Assembly (NCBI GenBank): GCA_021229015.1
Contig: CM037777.1
Coordinates: forward strand, 51,408,443 to 51,472,442
Length of the DNA: 64,000 bases
Direction of reading: 5' to 3'
Source: Solen grandis
Taxonomy: Eukaryota > Mollusca > Bivalvia > Adapedonta > Solenidae
Part shown: piece by piece, positions 35,123-47,139 of the stretch
Numbering within the stretch: the stretch's first letter is position 1
Layout of the letters: each line of letters starts with the position of its first letter
Made by a program: the position numbers and the translations under genes
The notes under the pieces: generated by a model
Seen by the model: the letters and a program-made list of their open reading frames with translations, nothing else
Database searches by the model: none
Told to the model about the DNA's origin: nothing

Positions 35123-36199
35123 GGTCAACCTGACAAGACGCCCGACGACGCCCGTCGCCCGCGTGGACATCATCAGTTTAAAGGATGGAATTTTTCTTTG
35201 AAAACCCCACCCAAAAATGTCAAAACTGACTGTTACCTTAAAAAAATTCCGGAAAAATACGTATCAAACATTATGTTTTTGATATCAATACTGTATAGTT
35301 GACGCTCAAAGAGGCTCGAGCATTACGCCATTAGCAAGATTGCTCAAAATCTTTTCCTTGAGACACAAACATCTAACTGTGCCCTTCTACAAGAACGTTC
35401 TAGGCGGTCATGCCCCTTGTCACTAAAATACAGCTATTTACCATATTTGTTTTACTGTATACTAAGTATTTTCCATATCCCCTATTACTCATTCTCATGA
35501 AAGTTTTAGCTTCTGTGATAAAACTGTCTGATTAATTAGGACATACATAACTGACATATTTGCATACGCAAATGACCTTGTACCGATCAGTGCCACATAC
35601 TTTGAAACCATTCATTTTCATGGGACACTATTTTTCGTCGATGTCGTGGAGGGTTTTATCCACGAATATTTATCCCCGATGAAAACGTGTCCCTTGTGCA
35701 GACCTCACTTTTTCTAGAACAAATGTCCACGAATAAGTGTATCTACGAAATGCCCTTAGGTAAATAATCAACGACATTAATGTCAACAAAAAAAAATATA
35801 ATTTTACAGTACAGTTTATTCGAAACCAAAAATTCCCGAACCATATCCAAGACTGCTTTTTTTTTAAATATTATAACTTGATAACTTGTCATTTTTGAAG
35901 AAAGAAAAAAAAACAAGTACAAATGTAGGTTATTACCTTTTGTTTCCCTTTCCATTTTCTTTTTACTGACAAAGTAAATTAATTAATGGCCATTAAGTTG
36001 TAAGAATGTTTAATAACAGTTTTATTACGAAAACTGACCCAGGCTTCGTAAAATGTTGCTAATTATAACACGCAGTTCGTTATTCCTCTCAGTAAATGCA
36101 TACATGTATATCTAACCCTAATATATAGACATACATTCAAGAATATACTCAGCTATTATAAAATAGAAAGCTAGCGAAATCGAAGTCTCGATCCTCGAG
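35123..36199. other. No gene seen
   Basis: Begins with a GACGCCCGACGACGCCCGTC stretch that may be a leftover element end, then AT-rich unique sequence. Confidence 0.4.
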
Positions 36200-36350
36200 C
36201 CGATTGGCTCGTATATTTTGTCACTGATGTGTCAGCAGCTAAACGTCTGGATTATGGCGACTAAAGCAACAATGCAACTTACAGGAAAACTCGACTCCGT
36301 CCAATGTTCCAGACGAACATGCATGCTGATGTCGCCATCGTGTCTCTATG
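36200..36350. promoter_or_regulatory. Possible promoter / first-exon region with divergent ATGGCGAC starts
   Basis: An inverted CCAAT box (GATTGG, about 36205) precedes ATGGCGACTAAAGC on the + strand (36254), with a 43-codon open frame. On the - strand, ATGGCGACATCAGC (about 36338) runs open to a good donor CCT|GTAAGTTG at 36283. Either could be a first exon; neither is confirmed, and no downstream exon is identified. Confidence 0.22.
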
Positions 36351-36433
36351 TAACCCAAGATCTGCAATGTAAACATAAAATTTGTTAATAATAAAATGGA
36401 ACCATATTTTTCATATATACAAATGGTATAAAA

Positions 36434-37444
36434 ACAAGATGGTCAAGATGGCCCTGAATCGCTCACCTGAGAAATATTGCCTTCATCCTTTTATAAATCC
36501 ATGCTGAATATAAAGTCCATGTAGAAGTACAGCAAAATAATCGTAATTCCACACAAAAACTGTATCGTGGGACAAATTTATACCAAAAAGCCATGATTTG
36601 AAAACTTGGTTCAGGTCCACAAGGCAATGTTACACACCAAATACATGTACCTAAAGACATGATATTGTGGTTTCTGGCAAGATCTTTTAAAGACTCTCCA
36701 ATATAAGTCTATGTAAAATCAAATGACCCCTGGGGCGAGGCTAATTATGACCTCAGGGCCATGATTTGAGAAAACTAAGTAGATGTCTGTAAGGCCATGT
36801 AACACGCAAGATATATAAACTCCAGGCCTTGTGGTTTCTGACAAGAAGATTTTTCCAGCTGTTTTCCTATATAAGCTTATATTAAATCAAGTGACCCCTG
36901 GGTCGGGGCCAATTTTGACCTCAGGGCCATAATGTGAACAAAGTTGATAGATGTCCACTAGTCCAAATTACATACAAAATATCTAAACTCGAGGCCTTTT
37001 AGTTTCTGACAATAAAGATTTTTCTAGTTATCCTATTTAGATCTATGTAATATCAAGTGACCCCTGGGTCGGGCCAATTTTGACCCAGGGGTCATGATTT
37101 GAACAAACTTGGTAGAGGTCCACTAGACAATGATACACACCAAATATCTAAGCTCTAGGCCCTGCAGTTTCACAGAAGAAGATTTTCGTCAAAGATTTCA
37201 TTTTTAGAAGTTTTTTTTTAGCTCCTGTAACCTACTTTTTAAACCAGTCTAAACAATTTGAACAAGTTTGATAGAGGGCATCATAAGGATCAATCATGAA
37301 ATTTAGTCAAAATCCATTCAGCCGTTTAGGATGAGATGTTGTTTAAAGAAAATTGTTGACGCCTGACGCACGCACGGACGGACGATGGACGACATGTGAT
37401 CACAATAGCTCACCATGAGCACGTTGTACTCAGGTAAACTAAAA
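36434..37444 (+). mobile_element. Tandem-core element, diverged core type A
   Basis: 5' end CAAGATGGTCAAGATGGCCC, then CGCTCACCTGAG. Units carry GTGACCCCTGGGTCGGGGCC and CTCCAGGCCTTGTGG. A GACGCACGCACGGACGGACG microsatellite precedes the 3' hairpin (GAGCACGTTGTACTC), ending GGTAAACTAAAA with several mutated stem positions: an older copy. Confidence 0.82.
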
Positions 37445-38379
37445 CAGTTGTTAGCAATAAAATGACTTGTTTGTATTGTGTCGTAATTTTATGTTTCTTT
37501 TTATTAAAGAAGTCCCGATAAACAAACAAATAGATTGCGCAGTGGTAACGCACTTAAATTCTCATTACATCTCACGCGCGTGAGATGTTACGGTGGCTGC
37601 CCGTCCACTGGGTCACCCTGTCTCCTCCCACAATGAAGACAAAAGTTGCCGCGCCATCTGGAGTGATACAATTTTAAACCTTACACGAAATACTGTTGCG
37701 AAATCAAGTGAACGCCTATGTCATTTTTGATACATAGTCTTTAATAATACGTTGAAATAACTAGTCGGATCTGAAAAAAAAAGGGGGTAACATTATAGTT
37801 ATGTATCTATGGAAACATATACCAAGCGCGTTAAAGTATATGTCATAGTAATTTTATTACAACTTTCGTCAATAAAAGTATCAAGTGTGTAAAAAACCAT
37901 GTGTATTTACATGAAGTAGAGGAGATATGGAAAACATGCTCGAACTTCTGAGACACCCCTCGAATGTACTTTGAAACCAGGTCCCTTGTTCTCGAAGATA
38001 CAGTTGGTACTTAAGTATGATTTTTCATGCTAAGACACAATGTATGCCCTTATGTCCAAGACTTGGTACCCTACCCCCACAACAATGTACTTTGTAACAC
38101 GATTCTTGATACTTTTATTATGAATGATAAATGGGGCCATTTTCTCCGGAAAGTAAACCCGCACAGTAAGCACAGGGTAATAGCCTAGATTTAAATTTAT
38201 AGGAGAAAATGCATTAATTGAAGGAAATATTTTTCACGGTAAAATCATGTTTTCCGTTCCAAATTTTCAAAAAGCCTTATCATTACGTTTGGAAATTATA
38301 AACAGTTATGTTTTACCTGTAATTATTACAATATCGATTTAGTTTCACACTGCAGATATTGGCTGTGATCATCTGCACA
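37445..38379. other. No gene seen
   Basis: Apart from the palindrome at 37567, unremarkable AT-rich sequence. Confidence 0.45.
37567..37588. repeat. Perfect 22-base palindrome
   Basis: ACATCTCACGC followed at once by its reverse complement. There is no spacer and the centre is CGCG. Confidence 0.9.
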
Positions 38380-39851
38380 TTAGAACGACGTCGTCGCTTT
38401 ATGATTCGGAATCGAGTGGTCATTGATTCGATTCCCGGTCGCGACATACCAAAGTCGGAGAAGTATACAGGTACAGTTCCCGTGCTTTGCGATCAGCATA
38501 TAAGAGTAGTTCCAGGACTGGTTGGCCCGGTGTCAGGATAATATGACAGGGTGTGGTATCATGTCACATGTCTGCAGTGTGACCACAGGGACTTGCTCCC
38601 ATACACACACACACCACACACACACACTGTACATACACTATCAACAAGGGTGGACATCTTTTCAGGGGTCGACTCGCTTCAACTCCGTTTTTTCAAATCA
38701 TTCAAATAAATCTATGAAGTTAACATACGGAATCACTCAAATATATATTTCTCTATCGAAATATACAAAATTGTCGTGAAAATAATCCTCCTTTGTATGT
38801 TTATTTGTTTGAAATATATGCGAATCCGAGAAAAGGACAACAACCTGGACCAGCAGCGCAGTACATTTCGGGATGATTCGGATTTTTACGCTGCGAAATT
38901 GGTCAGCGATATTGCGATTATTTTCCCGCAATCTGTCAAACCGTTAAATTTAAATTATTAAAGGGCTGACTATTCGGGCGTTGAAAGAAAAAAAAAACCC
39001 AGGCAGTATGGAGAAATCAGCTGTTTCTTGGTAATTTTCTTGTTGTAAAATAAATTATTTAAAGACTTAGATATAAATTCACTTGTCTGTGAGTGTGTGT
39101 GTTTTAAATTGAAATAAATATCACAGGGATTTGAAGTTCAGTAATTTAAAATAAAATTCTGAAAATAATAGTACTCCATACATACAAAACATATTTTTTC
39201 TTATATATACGGAATACTAAATTCTACTGAACTTCAAATCCCTGTGATATTTATTTCAATTTAAAACACACACACTCACAGACAAGTGAATTTATATCTA
39301 AGTCTTTAAATAATTTATTTTACAACAAGAAAATTACCAAGAAACAGCTGATTTCTCCATACTGCCTGGGTTTTTTTTTTCTTTCAACGCCCGAATAGTC
39401 AGCCCTTTAATAATTTAAATTTAACGGTTTGACAGAGTGCTGGAAAATAATCGCAATATCGCTGACCAATTTCGCAGCGTAAAAATCCGAATCATCCCGA
39501 AATGTACTGCGCTGCTGGTCCAGGTTGTTGTCCTTTTCTCGGATTCGCATATATTTCAAACAAATAAACATACAACGGAGGATTATTTTCACGACAATTT
39601 TGTATATTTCGATAGAGAAATATATATTTGAGTGATTCCGTATGTTAACTTCATAGATTTATTTGAATGATTTGAAAAAACGGAGTTGAAGCGAGTCGAC
39701 CCCTGAAAAGATGTCCACCCTTGTTGATAGTGTATGTACAGTGTGTGTGTGTGTGTGGTGTGTGTGTATGGGAGCAAGTCCCTGTGTCTCAAGTAGACAT
39801 AGACTCCAAATGACTGAAAAACTGTCGACGTAACGTTAAACCAAACAAACA
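38380..39851 (+). mobile_element. V-type SINE (family 2) split by a palindromic insert
   Basis: The left part (38380-38583) has GATTCGATTCCCGGTCGCGA, GGTTGGCCCGGTGTCAGGAT and ATCATGTCACATGTCTGCAG. The right part (39787-39851) resumes the same SINE at TCTCAAGTAGACATAGACTC and ends AACGTTAAACCAAACAAAC. About ten SINE bases are missing at the junction compared with 62176-62470. Confidence 0.75.
38584..39786. mobile_element. 1.2-kb near-perfect inverted repeat inside a SINE
   Basis: The arms 38584-39143 and 39225-39786 (about 560 bases each) differ at only a few positions, separated by 81 bases. Outer ends read CACAGGGACTTGCTCCCATA and its complement. The inner edge of each arm reads CACAGGGATTTGAAGTTCAG, sharing the first eight bases. 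Mirror open frames of 61 and about 64 codons lie in both arms and are not recognisable proteins. CA/TG runs lie near both outer ends. Confidence 0.85.
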
Positions 39852-40113
39852 CACAAACTTTATTAATTCCTTTCTCTTCTTTTTCTTTATCTATTTATGT
39901 ATATACTAATTTGCATATCAAACCCATTAGCACGGCATTTCCAATTGACACAAATGTCGCCCGTGTTTTATATCGATATAAAGCAGAGATAGAGTATTTA
40001 TCATGGACAAATAATAAAAACTTGGTAATCATATTTCTTTTCGATCGGGAGCATTTTGCAACAGTGTCTATAATCGTATCTATACATCCATCTCCATCCC
40101 AATCCGATACACT
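39852..40113. other. No gene seen
   Basis: Short unique spacer between two SINE insertions. The 72-codon frame (39911-40129) has no recognisable domain. Confidence 0.4.
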
Positions 40114-40124
40114 GACACAGATGA

Positions 40125-40379
40125 CTTGACTTGACTATTTGAGTTTACCGTCGCTTCGACAGTATTTCAGTCATATAGCGACGTCCAGCTAATGCAGGTG
40201 GAGGAAGACCCCGAATGAACGGAGGCATCCGGGTAGAACCACCGACCTACCGCAAGCCAGCTGGAAGGCTTCCTCACGTGAAAATCCGAATGACCCTGCC
40301 AGGATTTGAACCCACGCGGTGAGGGGCTGAGTGAGTGTTAAAGTCAGCGACTTTACCCTCTCGGCCATGTAGGCCCCTA
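40125..40379 (-). mobile_element. SINE family 1, full length with target-site duplication
   Basis: GACACAGATGA flanks it on both sides (40114-40124, 40380-40390). On the - strand: A-box region ATGGCCGAGAGGGTAAAGTC, B-box region GTGGGTTCAAATCCTGGCAG, body GAAGCCTTCCAGCTGGCTTG, conserved 3' module TATATGACTGAAATACTGTC, tail with ACTTG-type repeats. Confidence 0.9.
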
Positions 40380-40390
40380 GACACAGATGA

Positions 40391-41252
40391 ACATACATAT
40401 GTTCTTATAAGCAATTGGAGGGTTACATGCCTGCGGGGCCGAAGATTGTGGGTTTATGGGTAATGATTTCTCATGACCATCCCAGGCGCAACGAACTGGT
40501 CCAACCCAGGAACCACAGCGTGATATCAATGTAAGCTGCAAGAAAGTCAAAACTTAATCGAACTAAATCAGCAGTTCAAAATTGATGAGCTAATCGAGTT
40601 CGATTTTTCGGCTGCCAAACAGCAGTTATAGACAGGTTAAGTAATCCGTCTGTCACTATTAAATAGGCAAATGAATCATATGACATTTACATGCAAAAAG
40701 AGATGTCACCTATTAAAGGAAGGGCGATGAACAATAGGTGTTCATTAACATTTTTTTAAGAATGCCTTACAGACACGGTGTAATTATATCAGCAAATGAA
40801 GAAGCCATTTAGAAAATAATGAAGGAAATGAGAATAAAGATGAAAAAAAGAAAGTGGAAAAATGTAACAAAAGTGAAATCATACACTGCGTGTGAAGAAT
40901 AGTTCTGTTACCCTAGGTCGTATGAACAATAGTTGTTGTTTTTTTTCAACTTGGATTAGACTTCCCGCCCACAAATACATGATACCACATCATAACATAC
41001 ATGTTACATAGTTTTCATTAACATATATTGTTGTTGTGTTTTCCGTTGAATTTGATAACTAAGACAACTGCTCGCAAAACCATAAGAATTATTATCATAT
41101 GTTGTTGTTGTTTTGTATTGAGGACAACTGCTCGCGAAACGAAATGAACTTGTCTGTTTATATATCTGTATTATTTAATTTTCTCTATTTACAATGGTTT
41201 CATTCCCCTTTTTCTCGAAACATACTTTTAAACATTCTTAAATCCGGGATGA
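40391..41252. other. No gene seen
   Basis: AT-rich unique sequence with two TTGTTGTT-containing stretches (about 41030, 41103), each followed by ACAACTGCTCGC within about 35 bases, hinting at a diverged 75-base duplication. Confidence 0.4.
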
Positions 41253-41409
41253 GAATCACGTGACCTTTGTTTGGATAAAGTAGTGAAATAAAATGGCGAC
41301 AGAGTGCGCTTCCTCCTCAAAAAAAACCCCATTTGCTTCATTAACGTACATTTGTACTGTGTTCGATTAATTAAAAAGCCTATGTTCTAGAGTACCTTTC
41401 TCCGGGCAG
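41253..41409 (+). promoter_or_regulatory. Possible promoter and untranslated first exon
   Basis: A CACGTGACC site (about 41258) lies shortly before ATGGCGACAGAG (41293; a 25-codon frame). A consensus donor GCAG|GTAAGT follows at 41409/41410. As the frame closes before the donor, it would be an untranslated exon with an upstream ORF. No partner exon was found. Confidence 0.2.
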
Positions 41410-42654
41410 GTAAGTGCAATCTTCATTGCATCAATTTTTGTAGTTTTCTTAAACACCATGCAGCAAAGTTGCGAATCGCCATTTTTTTTCATCTTAATTC
41501 TTTGTAAAGTAGGCGAGATATTGATTTTTTTTTGCCCCCTAAATTCCAATTTAGATTTTTAAATCCTAAAGTGCATGTTAGCAGATTTCGCTTCATCAAA
41601 ATTCGTTATGAGGAGGGAAAGGGGCCATGTTTGAAATGAAATCAATTTACGACGCAGACCAACGGACGACTGGCCATCTGTATCCCATCCGAAGCACTTT
41701 TAAGTCATGAACATGTGTTCATTTTTGCACTTTTCTTTGGGTCTGGACAACCCAGAGACAAATGTGTAAGCCTTCCCACAAACCACACATGGGTCCTTTC
41801 AGCGGTATGGTCCTTGTAGTGACATTTAAAAAAAAAAAAATGTTTTCTACAAACAGGATCTTTATATTATATTTGTAGAATATGTCCTGCCACAAATGAC
41901 GCACACCAAAGACCGCACCACGTATGTTGTCCAAAGCAGGAGCTACACTGGAGACACTTCACCTTTTTTGTCCGTGCGTATTGCATCTAAGAAAATATTT
42001 TCTTGTTTTAAATTTTGACAGCACAATATATTGAACGGCTATTTTGGCATTTGTAAAACAACGATGAACTGGGTAATTACTTAATTTATTTAGCCATACA
42101 TTATTTAGCCATACATCAATATGAAATACGAACAAAATACTTTTCAAACGAAGATCGTTTGTTTCAGTAACAAATTGTATTCTCTTTTTTTTTTGTATAA
42201 GAATGACCTGTCAACTGATTCATTTACATTATATCCAGACAATGGTCACGTGACTCTCAGGTCACGTGAAATAGCTACTTGAATATTTGATATACTAACA
42301 TAATTTTCACCATATCGTGACTGCGCCATGTCGTTTTAAGTTAAGCCAGACACTGAGATTCACAATACAAATGTCACCAACCTCACTCTGCCACAGTTGC
42401 ATAATTTGCACATGTATCATCAATTTCCCCGCCCGCCCCACAAGTATACTTACACTAATTAATACGTTTAGTACGGCAAAACTTTTCACTGGGCGAACAT
42501 TTATTACTTGATAAGAGCATTATCATACATAAAATGCCATGCATATTCATGAGACTAGTATAAACGACACGCATGGAATAAAATAATGTCCTAAATCATA
42601 GGAGTATAGTTGCATGTACTAGATATTTATAAAAGAAACAAGAAATGTCTTTAA
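41410..42654. other. No gene seen
   Basis: A short GGTCACGTGACTCTCAGGTC direct/inverted CACGTG pair (42244-42269) is the only notable motif. Frames up to 71 codons are unrecognised. Confidence 0.4.
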
Positions 42655-43095
42655 ACAAGAGGGCCAAGATGTCCATGAAATCGCTCACCTGGGAAATATT
42701 GCCCTCACTGTCTACTAATTTAAGTATATCGTACTGTACTACTGAATACAAAATCCATGCAGAAGTACAGCAAGATAATTCCACACAAAAACTGTACCTG
42801 TGGTCCAAACTGGAAGGTCATTGACATAAAAAAATCATGTGACACCTAGTGTTGGGCCAATTCTAACCCCAGTGCCATGATTTAAGCAAGCTTGGTAGAG
42901 GTTCACAAGTTCATGTTACACATTAAACATCTTAACTCCAGGTCTTTTGGTGACAAGAAGATATGACCCTGGGGCGGAACCAATATTGACCCCGGGGCCA
43001 TGATTTAAAGAAACTTGGTAGATGTCCATCTGGCCATTTTATACACCAAATATCTAAACTCCAAGCCTTGTGGTTTCTGACAAGAAGATTTCTCT
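42655..43095 (+). mobile_element. Tandem-core element, type A relic lacking 3' end
   Basis: 5' end CAAGAGGGCCAAGATGTCC, then CGCTCACCTGG. Two to three diverged units with TGACCCTGGGGCGGAACC and CTCCAAGCCTTGTGG. No microsatellite or 3' hairpin follows. Confidence 0.7.
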
Positions 43096-43542
43096 TTTCT
43101 TTTAACTCATTGTTATGGAATGTCCCCTCTCCAAATTTTTCCTTATAAATTTGTTTCTGATGTGATTCTCTATTTACCATGCAAAATTTAAGAAAATTTT
43201 CTCCGCTAGCTTTTAATTCTTTGTCTATATAGTAAAAAACTAATACTGTTGGATACGTCTTTAATACATGAATAATAACAGTAATCTTTTTTCGAGATAT
43301 AAAGCTACTTGGCCTATGGTAATACAGAACATATTTTATCCGAATTTCTGACTTAGTGTGCTAGATTTTGAAGAAGAAAAAGAGAGAAACAAAATAGATC
43401 AAAACAAAACAAAACCTCATGCTTTATCGATGTTTGGAGAAAACGAATCAAATTAAAATCTCAACACACACAAAATAATTATTAATTCCGTCGAACTAAA
43501 ATACGTGTTGCATGACTGAAAAATCATACGGTGGAAAAGATT

Positions 43543-43648
43543 GATTGATTGATATAGTTTACCGTCGCTGCAACAGTATTTCAGTCATATAGCGACGTCC
43601 AGCTAATTACAGATGGAGGAAGGCTCCGAATGCACCGACCTACACGGT
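43543..43648 (-). mobile_element. SINE family 1, 3' fragment
   Basis: GATTGATTGATATAGTTTAC tail, then CAGTATTTCAGTCATATAGC, GACGTCCAGCTAATTACAG; stops at GCACCGACCTAC. The tRNA head is absent. Confidence 0.75.
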
Positions 43649-44660
43649 GGAAAAGAATGCAAGCGTCGAAAGAATGGTCAAATATCATACATTGTGCATA
43701 AATATGCTATAATTCCATAGAGCTAATGTGTTAAGAGACACACAATTGCCACAGGGTATATGCTTATGTCCATAACGTTCTTCGCTATAACCGCATTAGA
43801 TCACCACCATAACGACAGTAACCATCCAAATCCGCCTACCTTTCACGGCTTTGTTCAGAGAAAACAAATAAGAGGGTTAGAAACCCTGGCAATTAAATCA
43901 GTCCACCATTGACCTAGTGTCTGAACTGTGACCCGAGATGCAGAGTGACAACTGTAACAACGGGCAGCTGTCTCCCCCGGGCTGCCCCGGCCGACAACTA
44001 TTAATGTCGCTTCATATTGTAACATCACTCAATCTGGTCGTTGACAAGAGAGGCATTCCATCTTGACGACAATAGACCGTTAAAAGTATACAACGGGGAT
44101 GTGTGTCGCATACAGGTTGAACATTCTTTCAGCCATCCATCCAACCTCTCTCTCTCTCTCTCTCTCTCTCAAAAACATTTTGGAGCATTAAAATATTAGG
44201 CAGTATGTTATCTCCTGATCGGTGTGAACTACAGATAAGAACACTAACCTGACTCGCTACCCTCCACTAGCTGAAATAAACCTAATCCTAACCACACATG
44301 TAACCATTTAGTTTCCCTACACATTAAAGAAATATTGGCTTTTCATTTTTGGTCCCTATTTTCGTGTGTTTGATTACGAACACAAAGATGAACCGACGCA
44401 CAAAAAACTACAGCTGAAGAGAGAGAGAGAGAGAGAGAGAGATGGTGCGTGTGGTTTCTTGATCGATCAGACGAGAGAGGACGCGACAATGATAATTGAC
44501 AACTTCATGTTAACAAAAGCGACGAACGTAAAACCAATAAAGTTTAATCATGAAGTTAGACGAACGTTTGGTGGCAAAAGACGATACATGCATTTGAAAT
44601 CTTGTGTTTTTGCATAGAGAAAATAAGCAAATACTTCAGTGAAAAGTCAGTGCAATACCA
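43649..44660. other. No certain gene
   Basis: Contains a (CT)n run (44145-44170), a (GA)n run (44417-44442) inside an 83-codon + frame (44366-44617) without recognisable domain, a GC-rich patch (about 43965-43995) and the weak candidate exon at 44249-44270. Confidence 0.4.
44249..44270 (-). other. Weak candidate 22-base exon
   Basis: On the - strand, acceptor GGTTTATTTCAG and donor CAG|GTTAGTG enclose 22 bases, open only in phase 0 (LVEGSES). Splice sites are acceptable, but it stands alone and so short a match can occur by chance. Confidence 0.15.
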
Positions 44661-44857
44661 GGCTCGAATTCCACCAATAATTCTTATTGCAAAGTAATAC
44701 TCATTTAAAAAATGGGTAAAAACTGAATCTTAATAACTAACAACATTAGTTAAGAAATGAAATATGCGGGGAGGGGGTATTTGAGAGAAACAAGAAAGAT
44801 GAAATTCTCACTAAGTAGTAAAGCATTACTTAACGCTAAGAAATATTGGTGGAATTC
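44661..44857. mobile_element. Long-TIR MITE (GAATTCCACCAA family), copy 1
   Basis: GCTCGAATTCCACCAATAAT at the left and ATATTGGTGGAATTC at the right; the inverted match continues inward through TTCTT / AAGTAATACT. A second copy is at 50022-50310. Confidence 0.65.
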
Positions 44858-44914
44858 TCACTAAGTATTATAAAATAGAATACGATGCAATACAATAAAT
44901 GTTTTGTGTATTAT

Positions 44915-45035
44915 ATGTAAGCGGCCAACCGGTATTTAACGGTCAGTTTTAATATTACCAAACTAGCATTTTTTACATGTTTCATCTTTATTTAGTGACC
45001 CTCACTTTCTCTTGTTCCCATTACTGACGGCTTAA
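44915..45035. mobile_element. Decayed relative of the MITE at 8384
   Basis: AACCGGTATTTAACGGTCAG, TATTACCAAACTAGCATTTT and GACGGCTTAACACAGGTTTG match the order of blocks in the 8384-8564 element, with a shortened middle and no clean ends. Confidence 0.5.
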
Positions 45036-46500
45036 CACAGGTTTGACTTATTATTTCTTGTCATTTCTATCATGCTATACTTGTATAGTTAAGCTGTTAT
45101 TTCTACTCAGATGTGTTCAGATTATAATTAATCATTATGATCATTTTATTTTAATATGTAATTGTTCATTTTTGGTTATTCCGTATAGAATAGCGCTGAA
45201 CTATTTTAAACATTATTTTGCTTTGTATTTATTATGATCAGATATAAATAAAGATACTCCTTACCTGAAACTAACATGTATATTTATATGTACATGTATA
45301 TACATACACTTCCGGTTAACAAAAAAACAAAATCCATAAAATCCTTTAGTTTTAGTTACGGCGTTACCGACAGTCTAATTTGGTGAGGTCAATAATATTT
45401 ATACGTGTAGTTGTCAAGACGTATGAGGCAGACGGACAATAGCCTATTGTCATGGCTTCTAGGTATTGGCATGTCGATGTAATTGGTATTTACTGGTCGA
45501 TACTGGTTTATGTTTACAGCACCTCGGTCTGTTAAGACAAAGCGGTTGTTCAAATATTTAAAGTTTGCAAATCGAATCATGAGATCAAAATACTGACAAA
45601 GAACTTCACATGTATGTCTTTTTAATCGTTAAACGATATTTACGGTGGTGGCAAAAAGAAATATGGGAGATATTTTTTTACATAACGTGTGCACGTGGTA
45701 ATTATTGGGAATATGTCTTAAGTACACCTTTCCTTGTGTAAAGGTTGCTATGTATGCACTGTGAATAATTGTAATCAGAACAGATTCTACACTGTTTCTC
45801 TCTCCTTTCCAAAGGCACTGAATAGCAGCCAATGATATACATGTATACAAGAATCTTACTTATAAACAGAAAAATAATCACTCAACAACACATTGGACAT
45901 AAAGGAAATTTAAGATGAAATATCATTATTTTAACAGCTTTTTCCCAGTACTTTATGGAGAAAAAAAGGCGTTGCCGTCTCGACAGTTAGGCGTTGGCAC
46001 AACTACCAGTCTAAAATTAGAATGATAGCAGGGAGATTGAGAGTGAAACTAGTTTCCATGTTTTATATTGAGGAAACGATACATTGATGTTTGATTCGCT
46101 TTACATAGGCTTGCATGTCACGGTGTTATAGCAATTGTGCCACAAGTTGATTGGTTTGTTTGATATTGTATACACCTACTCTCTTAATAACAGTGTCTGT
46201 GTCAATAAGATAATCATTATTATGTGAAATGTATTTTAACTGACACTCACTGTATTTGTATGTCGTTGTGCTTGTGTACTATGTTTAAATCCAAAAGAAT
46301 TTAATATATGTTCTTTACTAATCTTTATTCTTTACTGCTCAATATGTTGGATCATAGAGATGTCAGACCAGATAAAACAACATATTGAGTCTGGACTGGT
46401 TTCATAGCGTTAAGTCACAGAAAAGTAAGGAACAGATTATAACCCGGTGAGTCTGCCAGGAGCTCCATAATGACCTGGTATTATGCTGATCAGTTAGGTA
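45036..46500. other. No gene seen
   Basis: AT-rich unique sequence. Frames of 63-73 codons are unrecognised. Confidence 0.45.
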
Positions 46501-46690
46501 ATTCCCTTAACGTAACCAACTTCTACAACACATAACAACATAGCATAGCGTTTCAACATATTATAACGTAACAGCATAACGTAATTAAACCATGTAACAT
46601 AACAACATTACCTAACATAACAATTAATATATCACATAATTACATCACATAAAGTTACAAAATAACGTAACATAAAGTTACAGCATAAAA
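46500..46690. repeat. Low-complexity AACATAAC / AACGTAAC tract
   Basis: About twenty imperfect repeats of 8-11 bases around AACATAACGTAAC and CATAACAACAT. No strict period. Confidence 0.55.
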
Positions 46691-47139
46691 AAATATTTAT
46701 ACTGCTACGTAAAATCCTCTCTTCTGATTGGCCAATAAGCCGTGTACATAACGTCATGTACACTGGGTGTATGTTTATGACGCGTTAAAAGTATTCATTA
46801 ACGCAGAAATAGGACTAAACTTTGCAGTAAAAAAGCGGCTCGGGTGACATGACTTTCCTCAACCGGGAATAAATAGTCATGTACCCTTTCAAGAAACTGT
46901 ATAACTAATAAAGTCTGCTCCACTATCAACTTCCGGTTGGTTATTTTCTGCGATTCTGATTGGATGACGTATAACAAATACGCGTGCAATTTTCTACAAT
47001 CTGTCGACGTCAAATCATATCGCTCGATTCAAAATTGCGCTTCAAAACCAGAAGTTGACAGTAAAGAAGACTTATAAAGATGTACAAATTGTTGACTCTT
47101 CCCGTTATTTCTTCTTTAAGGTTGTATTTTAACAATCCT
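46691..47139. other. No certain gene; CCAAT-like motif
   Basis: TCTGATTGGCCAATAAG at about 46722 has back-to-back CCAAT boxes. A 71-codon - frame (46798-47013) follows without a recognisable domain. Confidence 0.3.

Noticed and set aside
38776..39592. Two near-identical 61-codon frames on opposite strands
   Set aside because: They are the same arm of the palindrome read twice. No domain is recognised, and arm identity, not selection, explains the match.
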